A stretch of 7,553 bases of DNA, taken from Actinomycetota bacterium. GTDB lineage: Bacteria > Actinomycetota > Actinomycetes > S36-B12. A program made the position numbers and the translations under genes. The stretch lies in NCBI GenBank assembly GCA_003506065.1, contig DNXA01000100.1, positions 1-7,553 on the forward strand, given 5' to 3'. Positions within the stretch are counted from its first letter, which is position 1. The number at the start of each line of letters is the position of its first letter. The notes beneath the pieces were generated by a model. The model was not told the origin of the DNA. It did not search any database and saw nothing but the letters and a program-made list of their open reading frames with translations. Below are positions 1 to 6,689 of this stretch, piece after piece.

Positions 1-531
1 CCCTTCGAGCACAACTCGATGACCTTCTTCGTACAGGCGCCGATCTTCGTATGGCGTGAGCACATGCGACACCGCATGGCCAGCTACAACGAGGAATCCG
101 GGCGCTACCGGGAGTTGAAGCCGGTCTTCTATATCCCTGCGCGCGAACGCAAGCTGGTGCAGATCGGCAAGACGGGGGCCTATGAGTTCCTCGATGGAAG
201 CCCGGAGCAGCACGCCCTCATCGAGAGTCGAATGCGCGAGTCATGCACGCAGTCCTACGAGGCATATCAGGAGATGCTCCAGGCGGGGATCGCGCGCGAG
301 GTTGCCCGGATGGTGCTGCCAGTCTCGATCTTCTCCAGCGCGTATGTCACCGTGAACGCCCGGTCGCTGATGAATTTTCTCTCCCTGCGGCGCAAGGCTG
401 AGGATTCGACATTCCCCTCCTATCCCCAGCGTGAGATCGAAATGGTGGCCGAAAGGTATGAGGAGGAGTGGTCCAGGCTCATGCCGCTGACGCATGCAGC
501 CTTCGTGGCCAACGGTCGCGTCTCCCCATAG
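1..531 (+). CDS. thyX: Flavin-dependent thymidylate synthase ThyX, 3' part (5' end outside window)
   Basis: ThyX makes dTMP from dUMP in the cytoplasm, using FAD and methylene-tetrahydrofolate; it is unrelated to classical ThyA. The frame is open from base 1, so the N-terminus (probably about 70 residues, judging from usual family length) lies upstream; 176 residues are visible. The ThyX signature RHRx7S is present as RHRMASYNEES, followed by GRY, the FAD/dUMP-binding segment. Further on, AREVARMVLP and NARSLMNFLSLR match the conserved region that holds substrate-contacting arginines. The NEESGRY form resembles Thermotoga- and, from memory, Streptomyces-type ThyX more than the mycobacterial SQLSQRY form. 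The gene stops at TAG, 18 bases before dapA. thyX next to dapA and rnj is a familiar actinobacterial order. A methionine at base 19 is internal, because conserved PFEH-type sequence precedes it. Identity is very secure. Confidence 0.96.
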   Translation, partial: PFEHNSMTFFVQAPIFVWREHMRHRMASYNEESGRYRELKPVFYIPARERKLVQIGKTGAYEFLDGSPEQHALIESRMRESCTQSYEAYQEMLQAGIAREVARMVLPVSIFSSAYVTVNARSLMNFLSLRRKAEDSTFPSYPQREIEMVAERYEEEWSRLMPLTHAAFVANGRVSP

Positions 532-536
532 ACCGG

Positions 537-549
537 TACTCTCGTACTC
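537..549 (+). promoter_or_regulatory. Putative leaderless promoter -10 (TACTCT) for dapA
   Basis: The 18-base gap between thyX and dapA contains TACTCT at 537-542, a TAnnnT hexamer, followed by seven bases and then the dapA ATG at 550. No purine-rich Shine-Dalgarno sequence lies upstream of the ATG. In actinobacteria a TAnnnT about 6-7 bases before the first codon usually means that transcription starts at or next to the start codon. No good -35 was found. The gap also contains GTACTC twice (536-541 and 544-549). The call rests on spacing alone; dapA could still be cotranscribed with thyX. Confidence 0.45.
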
Positions 550-1461
550 ATGTCTGGCCATTCCACTCCCGATGCACCATTCGGGTACACGCTTTCGGCC
601 ATGGTCACTCCGTTCCGTGACGACGGCAGCCTGGATCTTGAAGGCGCTCAGGAGCTCGCTGCCCACCTTGTCGACAATCTGGGTCACGACGGCCTGGTCA
701 TCAACGGAACAACGGGTGAATCGCCGACCAAGACCGACGAAGAGGATGTCGCGGTACTGCGGGCAGTTGTTCAAGCCGTCGGTGATCGAGCAACGATCAT
801 TGCCGGTGTCGGCACCAACGACACTGCACATTCGATCGGTGCAGCGCGGGCTGCGGCTGCGGTTGGCGCCCACGCCGTCATGGCCGTCACCCCCTATTAC
901 AACCGCCCTTCGCAGGCGGGTCTGCTCGCGCATTTCCATGCCATCGCTGATGCCACCGATCTGCCGATGATCACCTACGACATTCCCAAGAGAACCGGCA
1001 CCGCGATCGAGACCGATACCTTCGTGCGGATCGCAGAGCACCCTCGGATCATTGCCAACAAGGACGCCAAGGGCGATCTTGAAGCCGCACAGTGGGTCAT
1101 GGCCCGCACCGACCTGGCGTGGTACTCGGGCGATGATGCGCTCAATCTCCCGCTGCTCTGCCTGGGCGCTGTCGGAATGATCTCGGTCGTGGGCCATCTG
1201 GTCGGCGACCGACTCTCCGAGATGGCCCAGGCCGTCCGCGAGGGAGATCTCGAACTGGCTCGCAAGATCAACACATCCCTTCTTCCCGTCTACACCGGCG
1301 TATTTCGCGCTCAAGGAGTTGTCACCATCAAAGCCGCTCTCGCCCATCTTGGGCTTCCTTCGGGGCCTGTGCGTCTGCCCCTGCTCGATGCAACGGACCA
1401 GGAACGCATGCAGTTGTGCAGCGATCTCGCTGCCGGCAGCGTCGCCGGATTCTCTGCATGA
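550..1461 (+). CDS. dapA: 4-hydroxy-tetrahydrodipicolinate synthase DapA
   Basis: DapA condenses pyruvate with aspartate semialdehyde, the committed step to diaminopimelate and lysine, in the cytoplasm. The 303-residue product has the usual length for a TIM-barrel DapA. Visible active-site elements are GTTGES (residues 53-58), which binds the pyruvate carboxylate; the TPYYNRP loop with Tyr116/Tyr117; Tyr143 in TYDIPKRTG, with Arg148 for aspartate semialdehyde binding; and Lys171 in ANKDAKGDL, the expected Schiff-base lysine. SGDDALNLP (193-201) and GMISVVGH (209-216) are also typical. The Met at 550 is preferred over the internal Met18 because homologues carry a similar short N-terminal extension before TAMVTPF. 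The start appears leaderless. The TGA stop overlaps the rnj start in ATGA, so translation of the two is probably coupled. Other members of the DapA/NAL superfamily share the fold, but the context and motifs favour DapA. Confidence 0.96.
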   Translation: MSGHSTPDAPFGYTLSAMVTPFRDDGSLDLEGAQELAAHLVDNLGHDGLVINGTTGESPTKTDEEDVAVLRAVVQAVGDRATIIAGVGTNDTAHSIGAARAAAAVGAHAVMAVTPYYNRPSQAGLLAHFHAIADATDLPMITYDIPKRTGTAIETDTFVRIAEHPRIIANKDAKGDLEAAQWVMARTDLAWYSGDDALNLPLLCLGAVGMISVVGHLVGDRLSEMAQAVREGDLELARKINTSLLPVYTGVFRAQGVVTIKAALAHLGLPSGPVRLPLLDATDQERMQLCSDLAAGSVAGFSA

Positions 1462-3137
1462 CGCATAGCGAGTTGCCGCCCCCGCCACCGCTTGCACATG
1501 GGGCCGTCCGGATTTTCGCCCTGGGCGGGCTCGGTGAGATCGGTCGCAATATGACCGTCTTCGAATTCGACGGTCGCCTGTTGATTTTGGACTGTGGGGT
1601 GCTCTTCCCCGAGGATTCCCAACCCGGTGTTGATCTCATTCTCCCCGATTTCAGCCCGATCGCTGATCGGATGGCCGATGTCGAGGCTGTCGTGCTCACC
1701 CACGGACATGAGGACCACATCGGCGCATTGCCGTACCTGCTCCGCCTGCGTCAGGACATCCCCATCTACGGCTCGCGATTCACCCTCGCATTGCTTGAAG
1801 GCAAGCTGCGCGAGCACCGCATCGCCGGCACGGTCAATCTGATCAGTGAGGGCCAGACCCTGCAGATCGGCAACTTCGGCCTGGAGTTCCTTGCCGTCAA
1901 CCACTCGATTCCCGATGCCTTGGCCCTGGCCATTCGCACACCCGGCGGCACCATCCTGCACACCGGTGATTTCAAGATGGATCAAGTGCCTCTTGATGGA
2001 CGCATCACGGATCTGAATGGCTTTGCCCGCATTGGCGATGAGGGCGTCGACTTGTTGATGGTCGACAGCACCAATGCCGAGGTGCCGGGATTTGTGGCAA
2101 GTGAACGCGATATCGAGCCAGTGCTCGACAGTGTGTTCCTGCGAGCTGACGGGCGCATCATCGTGGCGTCCTTTGCCAGCCACGTCCATCGCATCCAGCA
2201 GATCATCGACATGGCTGCCTTGCACGGGCGGCGGGTCGCGCTCGTGGGTCGATCGATGGTGCGAAACATGGGCGTGGCTCGAGATCTCGGCATCCTCAAG
2301 GTTCCCGGTGGCCTGATGGTCACCGTTGACGAGCTCACTGGTCTGCCTGATGACGAAACGGTGTTGATCTGCACCGGTTCCCAGGGCGAGCCGATGGCCG
2401 TTCTGTCACGCATCGCCAATCGTGATCACCCGATCAGTGTTGGCCCACAGGACACCATCGTGCTGGCGTCCTCACTCATTCCTGGAAATGAGAACTCCGT
2501 CAATCGCGTGGTCAATGGCCTGTCGAAATTGGGCGCAACCGTGGTCCACAAGGGCAATGCCCTCGTGCATGTGTCGGGGCACGCAGCGGCGGGCGAGCTG
2601 CGCTACCTGTACAACGCGGTCAAGCCAAAGAATGTGATGCCCGTCCATGGTGAGTGGCGACACCTGCGTGCCAACAAGCAGTTGGCTGTCAGTGTCGGTA
2701 TCGATCCTGAGCGGGTTGTCCTCGCTGACGATGGCGTCGTTGTGGATCTCGTTGATGGCAAGGCGTCGATCGTGGGATACGTGCCTGTTGGTTTTGTCTA
2801 CGTGGATGGGTCCAGCGTTGGCAACGTCACGGAGAACCTGCTGAAGGATCGACGTGTGCTCGGCGAGGAGGGGTTCATCACCATCTTCGCCGCGGTTGAT
2901 CTCATTGAATCCAAGGTGGTCGCCGGTCCGGAGATCCACGCTCGGGGGCTCGGCTTGAAGGATGAGTCCTTCGGGGTTGCCGTGGATCAGGTTCGCACTG
3001 TGCTCGAGGAAGCACTGGTCGGTGGCGTGACCGATGTGCACGAGCTCCAGCAGCGGGTTCGTCGTCAGGTCGGCAAGTGGGTCAACACCAATCACAAGCG
3101 TCGGCCGATGATCGTTCCCGTCATAATTGAGGGCTAG
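1458..3137 (+). CDS. rnj: Ribonuclease J (metallo-beta-lactamase/beta-CASP endo- and 5'-exoribonuclease)
   Basis: RNase J processes and degrades mRNA and matures rRNA in the cytoplasm, cutting internally or from the 5' end with catalytic zinc. The product is 559 residues, matching actinobacterial RNase J. The metallo-beta-lactamase core shows THGHEDH (residues 81-87; H82, H84, D86, H87), then His149 in NHSIPD and Asp171 in HTGDF. The beta-CASP part has TGSQGEP (306-312), HVSGHA (371-376) and MPVHGEWR (394-401), all typical of RNase J. The C-terminal domain ends in RRPMIVPVIIEG. The ATG at 1458 is chosen because it makes the ATGA overlap with dapA and gives the short Pro-rich N-terminus (ELPPPPPL) seen in relatives; a weak GGA lies eight bases upstream. 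An upstream Met at 1416 would add 14 basic residues unlike homologues. The gene ends in TAG. Confidence 0.97.
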   Translation: MTHSELPPPPPLAHGAVRIFALGGLGEIGRNMTVFEFDGRLLILDCGVLFPEDSQPGVDLILPDFSPIADRMADVEAVVLTHGHEDHIGALPYLLRLRQDIPIYGSRFTLALLEGKLREHRIAGTVNLISEGQTLQIGNFGLEFLAVNHSIPDALALAIRTPGGTILHTGDFKMDQVPLDGRITDLNGFARIGDEGVDLLMVDSTNAEVPGFVASERDIEPVLDSVFLRADGRIIVASFASHVHRIQQIIDMAALHGRRVALVGRSMVRNMGVARDLGILKVPGGLMVTVDELTGLPDDETVLICTGSQGEPMAVLSRIANRDHPISVGPQDTIVLASSLIPGNENSVNRVVNGLSKLGATVVHKGNALVHVSGHAAAGELRYLYNAVKPKNVMPVHGEWRHLRANKQLAVSVGIDPERVVLADDGVVVDLVDGKASIVGYVPVGFVYVDGSSVGNVTENLLKDRRVLGEEGFITIFAAVDLIESKVVAGPEIHARGLGLKDESFGVAVDQVRTVLEEALVGGVTDVHELQQRVRRQVGKWVNTNHKRRPMIVPVIIEG

Positions 3138-3163
3138 AGCAGCACCGCTGACCGGCTGCCTAG
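3134..3163 (+). other. Imperfect stem-loop at the rnj/def boundary
   Basis: CTAG plus GCAGC (3134-3137, 3139-3143) can pair with GCTGC plus CTAG (3155-3159, 3160-3163), giving nine base pairs with one bulged A at 3138 and an 11-base loop. The 5' arm includes the rnj stop codon TAG, and the 3' arm contains the first three bases of the putative def -10. No U-tract follows, so it is not a standard intrinsic terminator. It could be a weak 3'-end structure for the rnj transcript or chance pairing in GC-rich DNA. Confidence 0.25.
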
Positions 3164-3172
3164 ACTTCCCCC
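3161..3172 (+). promoter_or_regulatory. Putative leaderless promoter -10 (TAGACT) for def
   Basis: TAGACT at 3161-3166 is a good actinobacterial -10 (TAnnnT). Exactly six bases (TTCCCC) separate it from the def ATG at 3173, so the A of the ATG sits at the expected +1. The pyrimidine-rich spacer cannot act as a Shine-Dalgarno sequence, which strengthens the leaderless reading. No clear -35 is present at 16-18 bases upstream. The 35-base gap is the longest in the window and is the most likely operon boundary. Confidence 0.6.
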
Positions 3173-3715
3173 ATGTCCATTCAGGAAATCCGCCTCTTTG
3201 GCGACCCTGTATTGCGTGTCCCAGCCGCTCCGGTTGTCACATTCGATCGTGAATTGCGCAAACTCGTGAAGGATCTGACCGAGACGATGATGGATGCGCC
3301 CGGTGCCGGATTGGCCGCACCCCAAATCGGAGTTTCACTTCGCGTATTCACCTACTGGGTCGATGACGAGTTGGGGCATCTGATCAATCCCGATCTGGAC
3401 CTGTCAGAGGAGTTGCAGGAGGGTGACGAAGGCTGCCTGTCACTTCCTGGGCTGTCCTTTGATACCAAGCGGGCAATGCGCGTTGTGGCAAAAGGGATGA
3501 ACATGCACGGGGAGCCGATCGTGGTGGAGGGCAGCGAACTGCTTGCGCGCGCGGTCCAGCACGAAACCGACCACCTCGACGGGATCTTGTTCATCGATCG
3601 ACTGGACGAAAGCCTGCGCAAGGCAGCCATGAAGGAGATTCGCGAGTCCGAATGGTTTGGGCAAGCGCCGCCAGTTCAGCTCAGCCCGCATCCCATCAAC
3701 GCGAAGTGGCTGTAA
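3173..3715 (+). CDS. def: Peptide deformylase
   Basis: Peptide deformylase removes the formyl group from the N-terminal Met of nascent proteins at the ribosome exit, using a bound metal ion. The 180-residue product contains all three family motifs: GAGLAAPQIG (residues 44-53), EGCLSLPG (86-93) with metal ligand Cys88, and HETDHLDG (130-137) with ligands His130 and His134 and catalytic Glu131. The length is normal and nothing is missing. The ATG at 3173 is the natural start: it gives the usual short segment leading to DPVLR, and it sits six bases after a TAGACT hexamer with no Shine-Dalgarno sequence. Only three bases separate its TAA stop from fmt, whose product adds the formyl group that Def later removes; def-fmt pairing is widespread in bacteria. 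Confidence 0.97.
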   Translation: MSIQEIRLFGDPVLRVPAAPVVTFDRELRKLVKDLTETMMDAPGAGLAAPQIGVSLRVFTYWVDDELGHLINPDLDLSEELQEGDEGCLSLPGLSFDTKRAMRVVAKGMNMHGEPIVVEGSELLARAVQHETDHLDGILFIDRLDESLRKAAMKEIRESEWFGQAPPVQLSPHPINAKWL

Positions 3716-3718
3716 ATC

Positions 3719-4648
3719 TTGCGCCTTGTCTTTGCTGGTACCCCGCAGGTCTCTGCAGTTGCTCTTGAGGCACTTCTTGCAACACACCACGAGGTCGTGG
3801 GAGTCATCACTCGCGCCGATGCGCCAGCAGGCAGAGGCCGAAGCGTGCAACGAAGCGCTGTTGGCCAGTTGGCCGATGAGCGGGGAATCGCCGTGTTGAC
3901 CCCGAAGTCCCTGAAGGATCCTGAGTTCCAGAGCGTGCTTGCGGATTGGGCCCCTGAATGCATCCCAGTGGTTGCCTACGGCAATCTCGTCCCCGCAGAT
4001 CTTCTTGGTGTCGCACCTTTCGGATGGATCAATCTGCACTTCTCCTTGCTCCCGGCCTGGCGCGGGGCCGCCCCCGTGCAGTGGTCGCTCATGCATGGCG
4101 ATGAGGTCACCGGTGCGAGCACCTTCCTCATCGGCCCGGGTCTGGATGATGGACCGGTATTCGGCTCATTCACCGAACGGGTGCTGCCATCGGACACCGC
4201 CGGAGCATTGCTTGATCGTCTTGCCAAGTACGGAAGTTCCTTGCTCGTGGCCACCTTGGATGGCATCGAGTCCGGCGAACTCTCACCGGTTGACCAGCCG
4301 GATTCGGGAGTCACACTGGCACCGAAACTGACGAGCGAGGATGCGCGGGTTCGTTGGACTGATCCGTGGGTAGGCGTGGATCGCAGGATTCGAGCGACCA
4401 CTCCAGACCCAGGGGCATGGACCATGCTGGATGCTGACCGGGTGAAGCTGTCGCCCGTGAAGTTGCGCGATCCTGAGCCGTCACCTGAGCTGGCTCCCGG
4501 AGAGATTCTTGTGACCAAGGCCGCGATCTGGGTGGGCACTGCCACGCAAGCTGCCTGCCTAGATCAGGTGCAGCCGGCCGGCCGCAAGCTGATGAATGCT
4601 CTGGACTGGGCACGCGGGGTCCAACTTCACGGAATGTCCTTCCAATGA
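3719..4648 (+). CDS. fmt: Methionyl-tRNA formyltransferase (TTG start)
   Basis: Fmt transfers a formyl group from 10-formyl-tetrahydrofolate to initiator Met-tRNA, allowing normal translation initiation. The 309-residue protein has a formyltransferase domain (about 1-200) and a C-terminal tRNA-binding domain (about 205-309). The N-terminus MRLVFAGTP is the family hallmark and fixes the start at a TTG codon three bases after the def stop; no in-frame ATG or GTG would preserve it. Catalytic residues are visible as Asn105 and His107 in INLHFSLLP and Asp143 in GLDDGP; SLLPAWRGAAPVQ (109-121) follows. APKLTSEDARVRW and DRRIRATTPDPGAW mark the C-terminal domain. Upstream ribosome-binding potential is weak (GAAGTGG about ten bases before), so initiation may depend on ribosomes finishing def. 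The TGA stop overlaps the rsmB ATG in ATGA. Confidence 0.96.
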   Translation: MRLVFAGTPQVSAVALEALLATHHEVVGVITRADAPAGRGRSVQRSAVGQLADERGIAVLTPKSLKDPEFQSVLADWAPECIPVVAYGNLVPADLLGVAPFGWINLHFSLLPAWRGAAPVQWSLMHGDEVTGASTFLIGPGLDDGPVFGSFTERVLPSDTAGALLDRLAKYGSSLLVATLDGIESGELSPVDQPDSGVTLAPKLTSEDARVRWTDPWVGVDRRIRATTPDPGAWTMLDADRVKLSPVKLRDPEPSPELAPGEILVTKAAIWVGTATQAACLDQVQPAGRKLMNALDWARGVQLHGMSFQ

Positions 4649-5991
4649 GTGGTGATCCCTCGCGCGAGTCCGCCTTGGAGCTGTTGCGCACTGTCCGCGT
4701 TGATGATGCCTACGCGAATCTGGCTCTGCCTGGCATTCTGCGTGAGCGTCGGCTCGATGGGCGCGATGCCGGCTTTGCCACTGAACTGGGATACGGCACC
4801 TTGCGTTGGCAGGGTTGGTATGACGCGATCCTGGCCACGTGTGTCACGCGCCCCTGGGAGCAGGTTGATGCGGGCATGAAGGACCTGCTTCGCCTCGGCA
4901 CCCATCAACTCCTCATGATGCGCGTGCCCACGCATGCGGCAGTTGATTCCACCTGCAATCTGGCCAGAGCAGCTGGAGCCGTCAGCGGTGCTGCCTCTCG
5001 AGCCGGCTTCGTCAACGCGGTGCTGCGCAAGGTGTCGGCGCGAACCTCAGATGAGTGGGCCATCGAACTCGGCGTCGCCGGAAGTACAGAGAAGGAGTTG
5101 GCGATCCGATGGTCGCATCCGCTGTGGATCGTGCGCGCCTTCTCTCAGGCCCTTGGCGACCGCAAGACTGAAGTCAGTGATCTGCTTCAGGCCGACAACA
5201 CCCCAGCTCGTCCTTCCCTTGTGACCAGGCGACTGCCCGTGGCCGACCTCCTGCAGATCCCAGGTGTTGAGCCGGGGCGTTGGTCACCTGTCGCCGGCAC
5301 CCTTGTGGAAGGCACGCCTGAGTCAATCCCTCAGATCCGTAGCGGAGAAGTGGGAGTCCAGGACGAGGGCAGTCAGCTGGTCACTCTCGCCCTGACGCGC
5401 GCGCCGATCCTCAGTGCTGAAGGCCGATGGCTTGATATGTGCGCCGGTCCAGGTGGCAAGGCCGCACTCCTGGAATCGATCGCCTTTGTGCAGGGTGCAC
5501 AGTTGGTGGCCGTGGAACCACACCCGCATCGTGCCCAGCTCGTGCGCCAATCTCTTGGTGAGGACAGCAATGCGGAGGTGCTCGTGGCCAATGCTGTTGA
5601 GCAACCATGGCAGGGACAGTTCGATCGGGTGCTTGTCGATGTCCCATGCAGTGGACTGGGCGCCTTGCGCCGAAGGCCGGAGTCGCGTTGGCGGCGCAAG
5701 CTCAGCGATGTCGCAGAGCTTGCGCCATTGCAGCGAGCGCTGTTGAACACGGCGATTGCAGCCGTTGCACCCGGCGGGGTGATCGCCTATGTCACGTGCT
5801 CACCGCACTTTGCAGAGACGGAGTTGGTCATCAGCGACATCCGCAAGCAGCATCCGGAACTGCAGCTTCTGGACGCACCAAGCTTCCTGCCCGAGGTGAC
5901 CGATGCCGCGCGCGGATCCTTTGTGCAATTGTGGCCGCATCGCCATGGCACCGACGCGATGTTCTTGGCTCTGCTCCAGCGCCCGATCTAG
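4645..5991 (+). CDS. rsmB: 16S rRNA (cytosine-C5)-methyltransferase RsmB (Sun/Fmu family)
   Basis: RsmB methylates C967 (E. coli numbering) of 16S rRNA using S-adenosylmethionine. The 448-residue product, a normal length, begins with a NusB-like helical RNA-binding domain (about 5-135; note FATELGYGTLRW and FVNAVLRKVS), followed by VQDEGSQLV (238-246) and the methyltransferase domain. SAM motif I is LDMCAGPGGK (263-272), motif IV is DVPCSGLGALRRRPESRW (332-349) with Cys335, and motif VI is VTCSPHFAETE (383-393) with Cys385. Both cysteines of the RNA m5C mechanism are present: the motif VI Cys is the expected nucleophile, the motif IV Cys assists release. Its ATG overlaps the fmt stop by four bases, with a weak GGA eight bases upstream. 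The fmt-rsmB pairing is a common bacterial arrangement. The exact target nucleotide in this organism is inferred from the family. Confidence 0.94.
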   Translation: MSGDPSRESALELLRTVRVDDAYANLALPGILRERRLDGRDAGFATELGYGTLRWQGWYDAILATCVTRPWEQVDAGMKDLLRLGTHQLLMMRVPTHAAVDSTCNLARAAGAVSGAASRAGFVNAVLRKVSARTSDEWAIELGVAGSTEKELAIRWSHPLWIVRAFSQALGDRKTEVSDLLQADNTPARPSLVTRRLPVADLLQIPGVEPGRWSPVAGTLVEGTPESIPQIRSGEVGVQDEGSQLVTLALTRAPILSAEGRWLDMCAGPGGKAALLESIAFVQGAQLVAVEPHPHRAQLVRQSLGEDSNAEVLVANAVEQPWQGQFDRVLVDVPCSGLGALRRRPESRWRRKLSDVAELAPLQRALLNTAIAAVAPGGVIAYVTCSPHFAETELVISDIRKQHPELQLLDAPSFLPEVTDAARGSFVQLWPHRHGTDAMFLALLQRPI

Positions 5992-6008
5992 GGCCTTAGC
6001 GCTGCTAC

Positions 6009-6020
6009 TAGTCTGGAGCG
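6009..6020 (+). promoter_or_regulatory. Putative leaderless promoter -10 (TAGTCT) for rpe
   Basis: TAGTCT at 6009-6014 is followed by exactly six bases (GGAGCG) and then the GTG start of rpe at 6021, the same geometry as the site before def. The GGAG in the spacer is only two bases from the GTG, too close for a working Shine-Dalgarno sequence. No convincing -35 was found. Just upstream, TAGC (5997-6000) and GCTA (6004-6007) could form a 4-bp hairpin with a 3-base loop, which is too small to call a terminator. Confidence 0.55.
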
Positions 6021-6689
6021 GTGGGCCTGCTGATTTCGCCGAGCGTGTTGAACTCGGATCTTTCGCGATTGGCTCAAGAGGTTGCGCGGGTGGAGGCCAC
6101 GGCCGACTGGATCCACTTGGATGTGATGGACAACCACTTCGTCCCCAACCTCACTTTCGGTCTTCCCGTCGTGGAGTCCCTCATGCGCAGCACCTCTCTT
6201 CCGGCCGACTGCCACCTGATGATCAACGATCCGGACCGTTGGGCACCTGCGTATGCAGAAGCTGGCGCTGGCAGCGTGACCTTCCATGTTGAGGCAGCCG
6301 CCAATCCTCGCCAGATCTGCCGCGACATCCGCGCTGCGGGCGCCAGAGCCAGCGCGGCGGTCAAGCCCGGTACTGATATTGCCGTCCTTGAGGATCTGCT
6401 CCCCGAGTTGGACATGATCCTGGTGATGACTGTCGAGCCGGGGTTCGGTGGGCAGTCCTTCATGGACTCCATGCTCCCCAAAATTGTCCGTGCTCGTGAA
6501 TTTGCTCAACGCACGGGAACCGATATCTGGGTGCAGGTCGATGGGGGAGTGGACGCCGACACCATTGGTCGGTGCGCTGAAGCCGGTGCCAACGTCTTTG
6601 TCGCAGGATCAGCGGTCTATCGGGCACAGGATCCTGGGGCAGTGGTCGCACAACTGCGTGACATCGCGCAGGCAGCATGCAACCACTGA
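6021..6689 (+). CDS. rpe: Ribulose-phosphate 3-epimerase (GTG start)
   Basis: Rpe interconverts ribulose 5-phosphate and xylulose 5-phosphate in the pentose phosphate pathway. The 222-residue TIM-barrel protein has the usual length and motifs: [10 protein letters not shown] at the N-terminus, [12 protein letters not shown] (residues 32-43) with metal ligand His32 and catalytic Asp35, CHLMINDP (64-71) with His65, [12 protein letters not shown] (136-147), and VDGGVD (173-178) with the second catalytic acid Asp174. [11 protein letters not shown] (195-205) provides the phosphate-binding end of the barrel. The GTG at 6021 is the first codon that keeps the ISPS strand intact, and it lies six bases after a TAGTCT hexamer, so a leaderless transcript is likely. 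The last 13 bases overlap ribD. The placement before riboflavin genes makes sense because ribulose 5-phosphate is also a riboflavin precursor, though the link here is only positional. Confidence 0.96.
   Translation: MGLLISPSVLNSDLSRLAQEVARVEATADWIHLDVMDNHFVPNLTFGLPVVESLMRSTSLPADCHLMINDPDRWAPAYAEAGAGSVTFHVEAAANPRQICRDIRAAGARASAAVKPGTDIAVLEDLLPELDMILVMTVEPGFGGQSFMDSMLPKIVRAREFAQRTGTDIWVQVDGGVDADTIGRCAEAGANVFVAGSAVYRAQDPGAVVAQLRDIAQAACNH

Noticed and set aside
1416..1457. Upstream in-frame ATG that would lengthen RNase J by 14 residues
   Set aside because: The added segment is Arg/Cys-rich, lies within dapA, and does not resemble RNase J N-termini; the ATGA overlap at 1458 fits better.
241..1497. 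A 418-codon open frame on the - strand opposite the thyX end and dapA
   Set aside because: It runs through a clearly real dapA and thyX end, shows no recognisable domain, and is rich in Arg, Gly, Asp and His as expected from antisense reading of GC-rich codons.
1311..2225. A 304-codon open frame on the - strand opposite rnj
   Set aside because: It is an antisense shadow of rnj and the dapA end with no known motif; long antisense frames are expected in GC-rich coding DNA.
2472..3095. A 207-codon open frame on the - strand opposite the rnj C-terminal half
   Set aside because: It is an antisense shadow without motifs, start context or promoter.
4034..4076. Fmt motif NLHFSLLPAW instead of the common NLHPSLLP
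   Set aside because: The Phe form is, to my knowledge, usual in actinobacterial Fmt, and Asn105, His107 and Asp143 are intact.
5988..6011. CTAG at the rsmB stop and CTAG at the rpe -10 as a possible hairpin like that before def
   Set aside because: Only four outer pairs plus a 4-bp inner stem with an uneven bulge can form, which is too weak to support.
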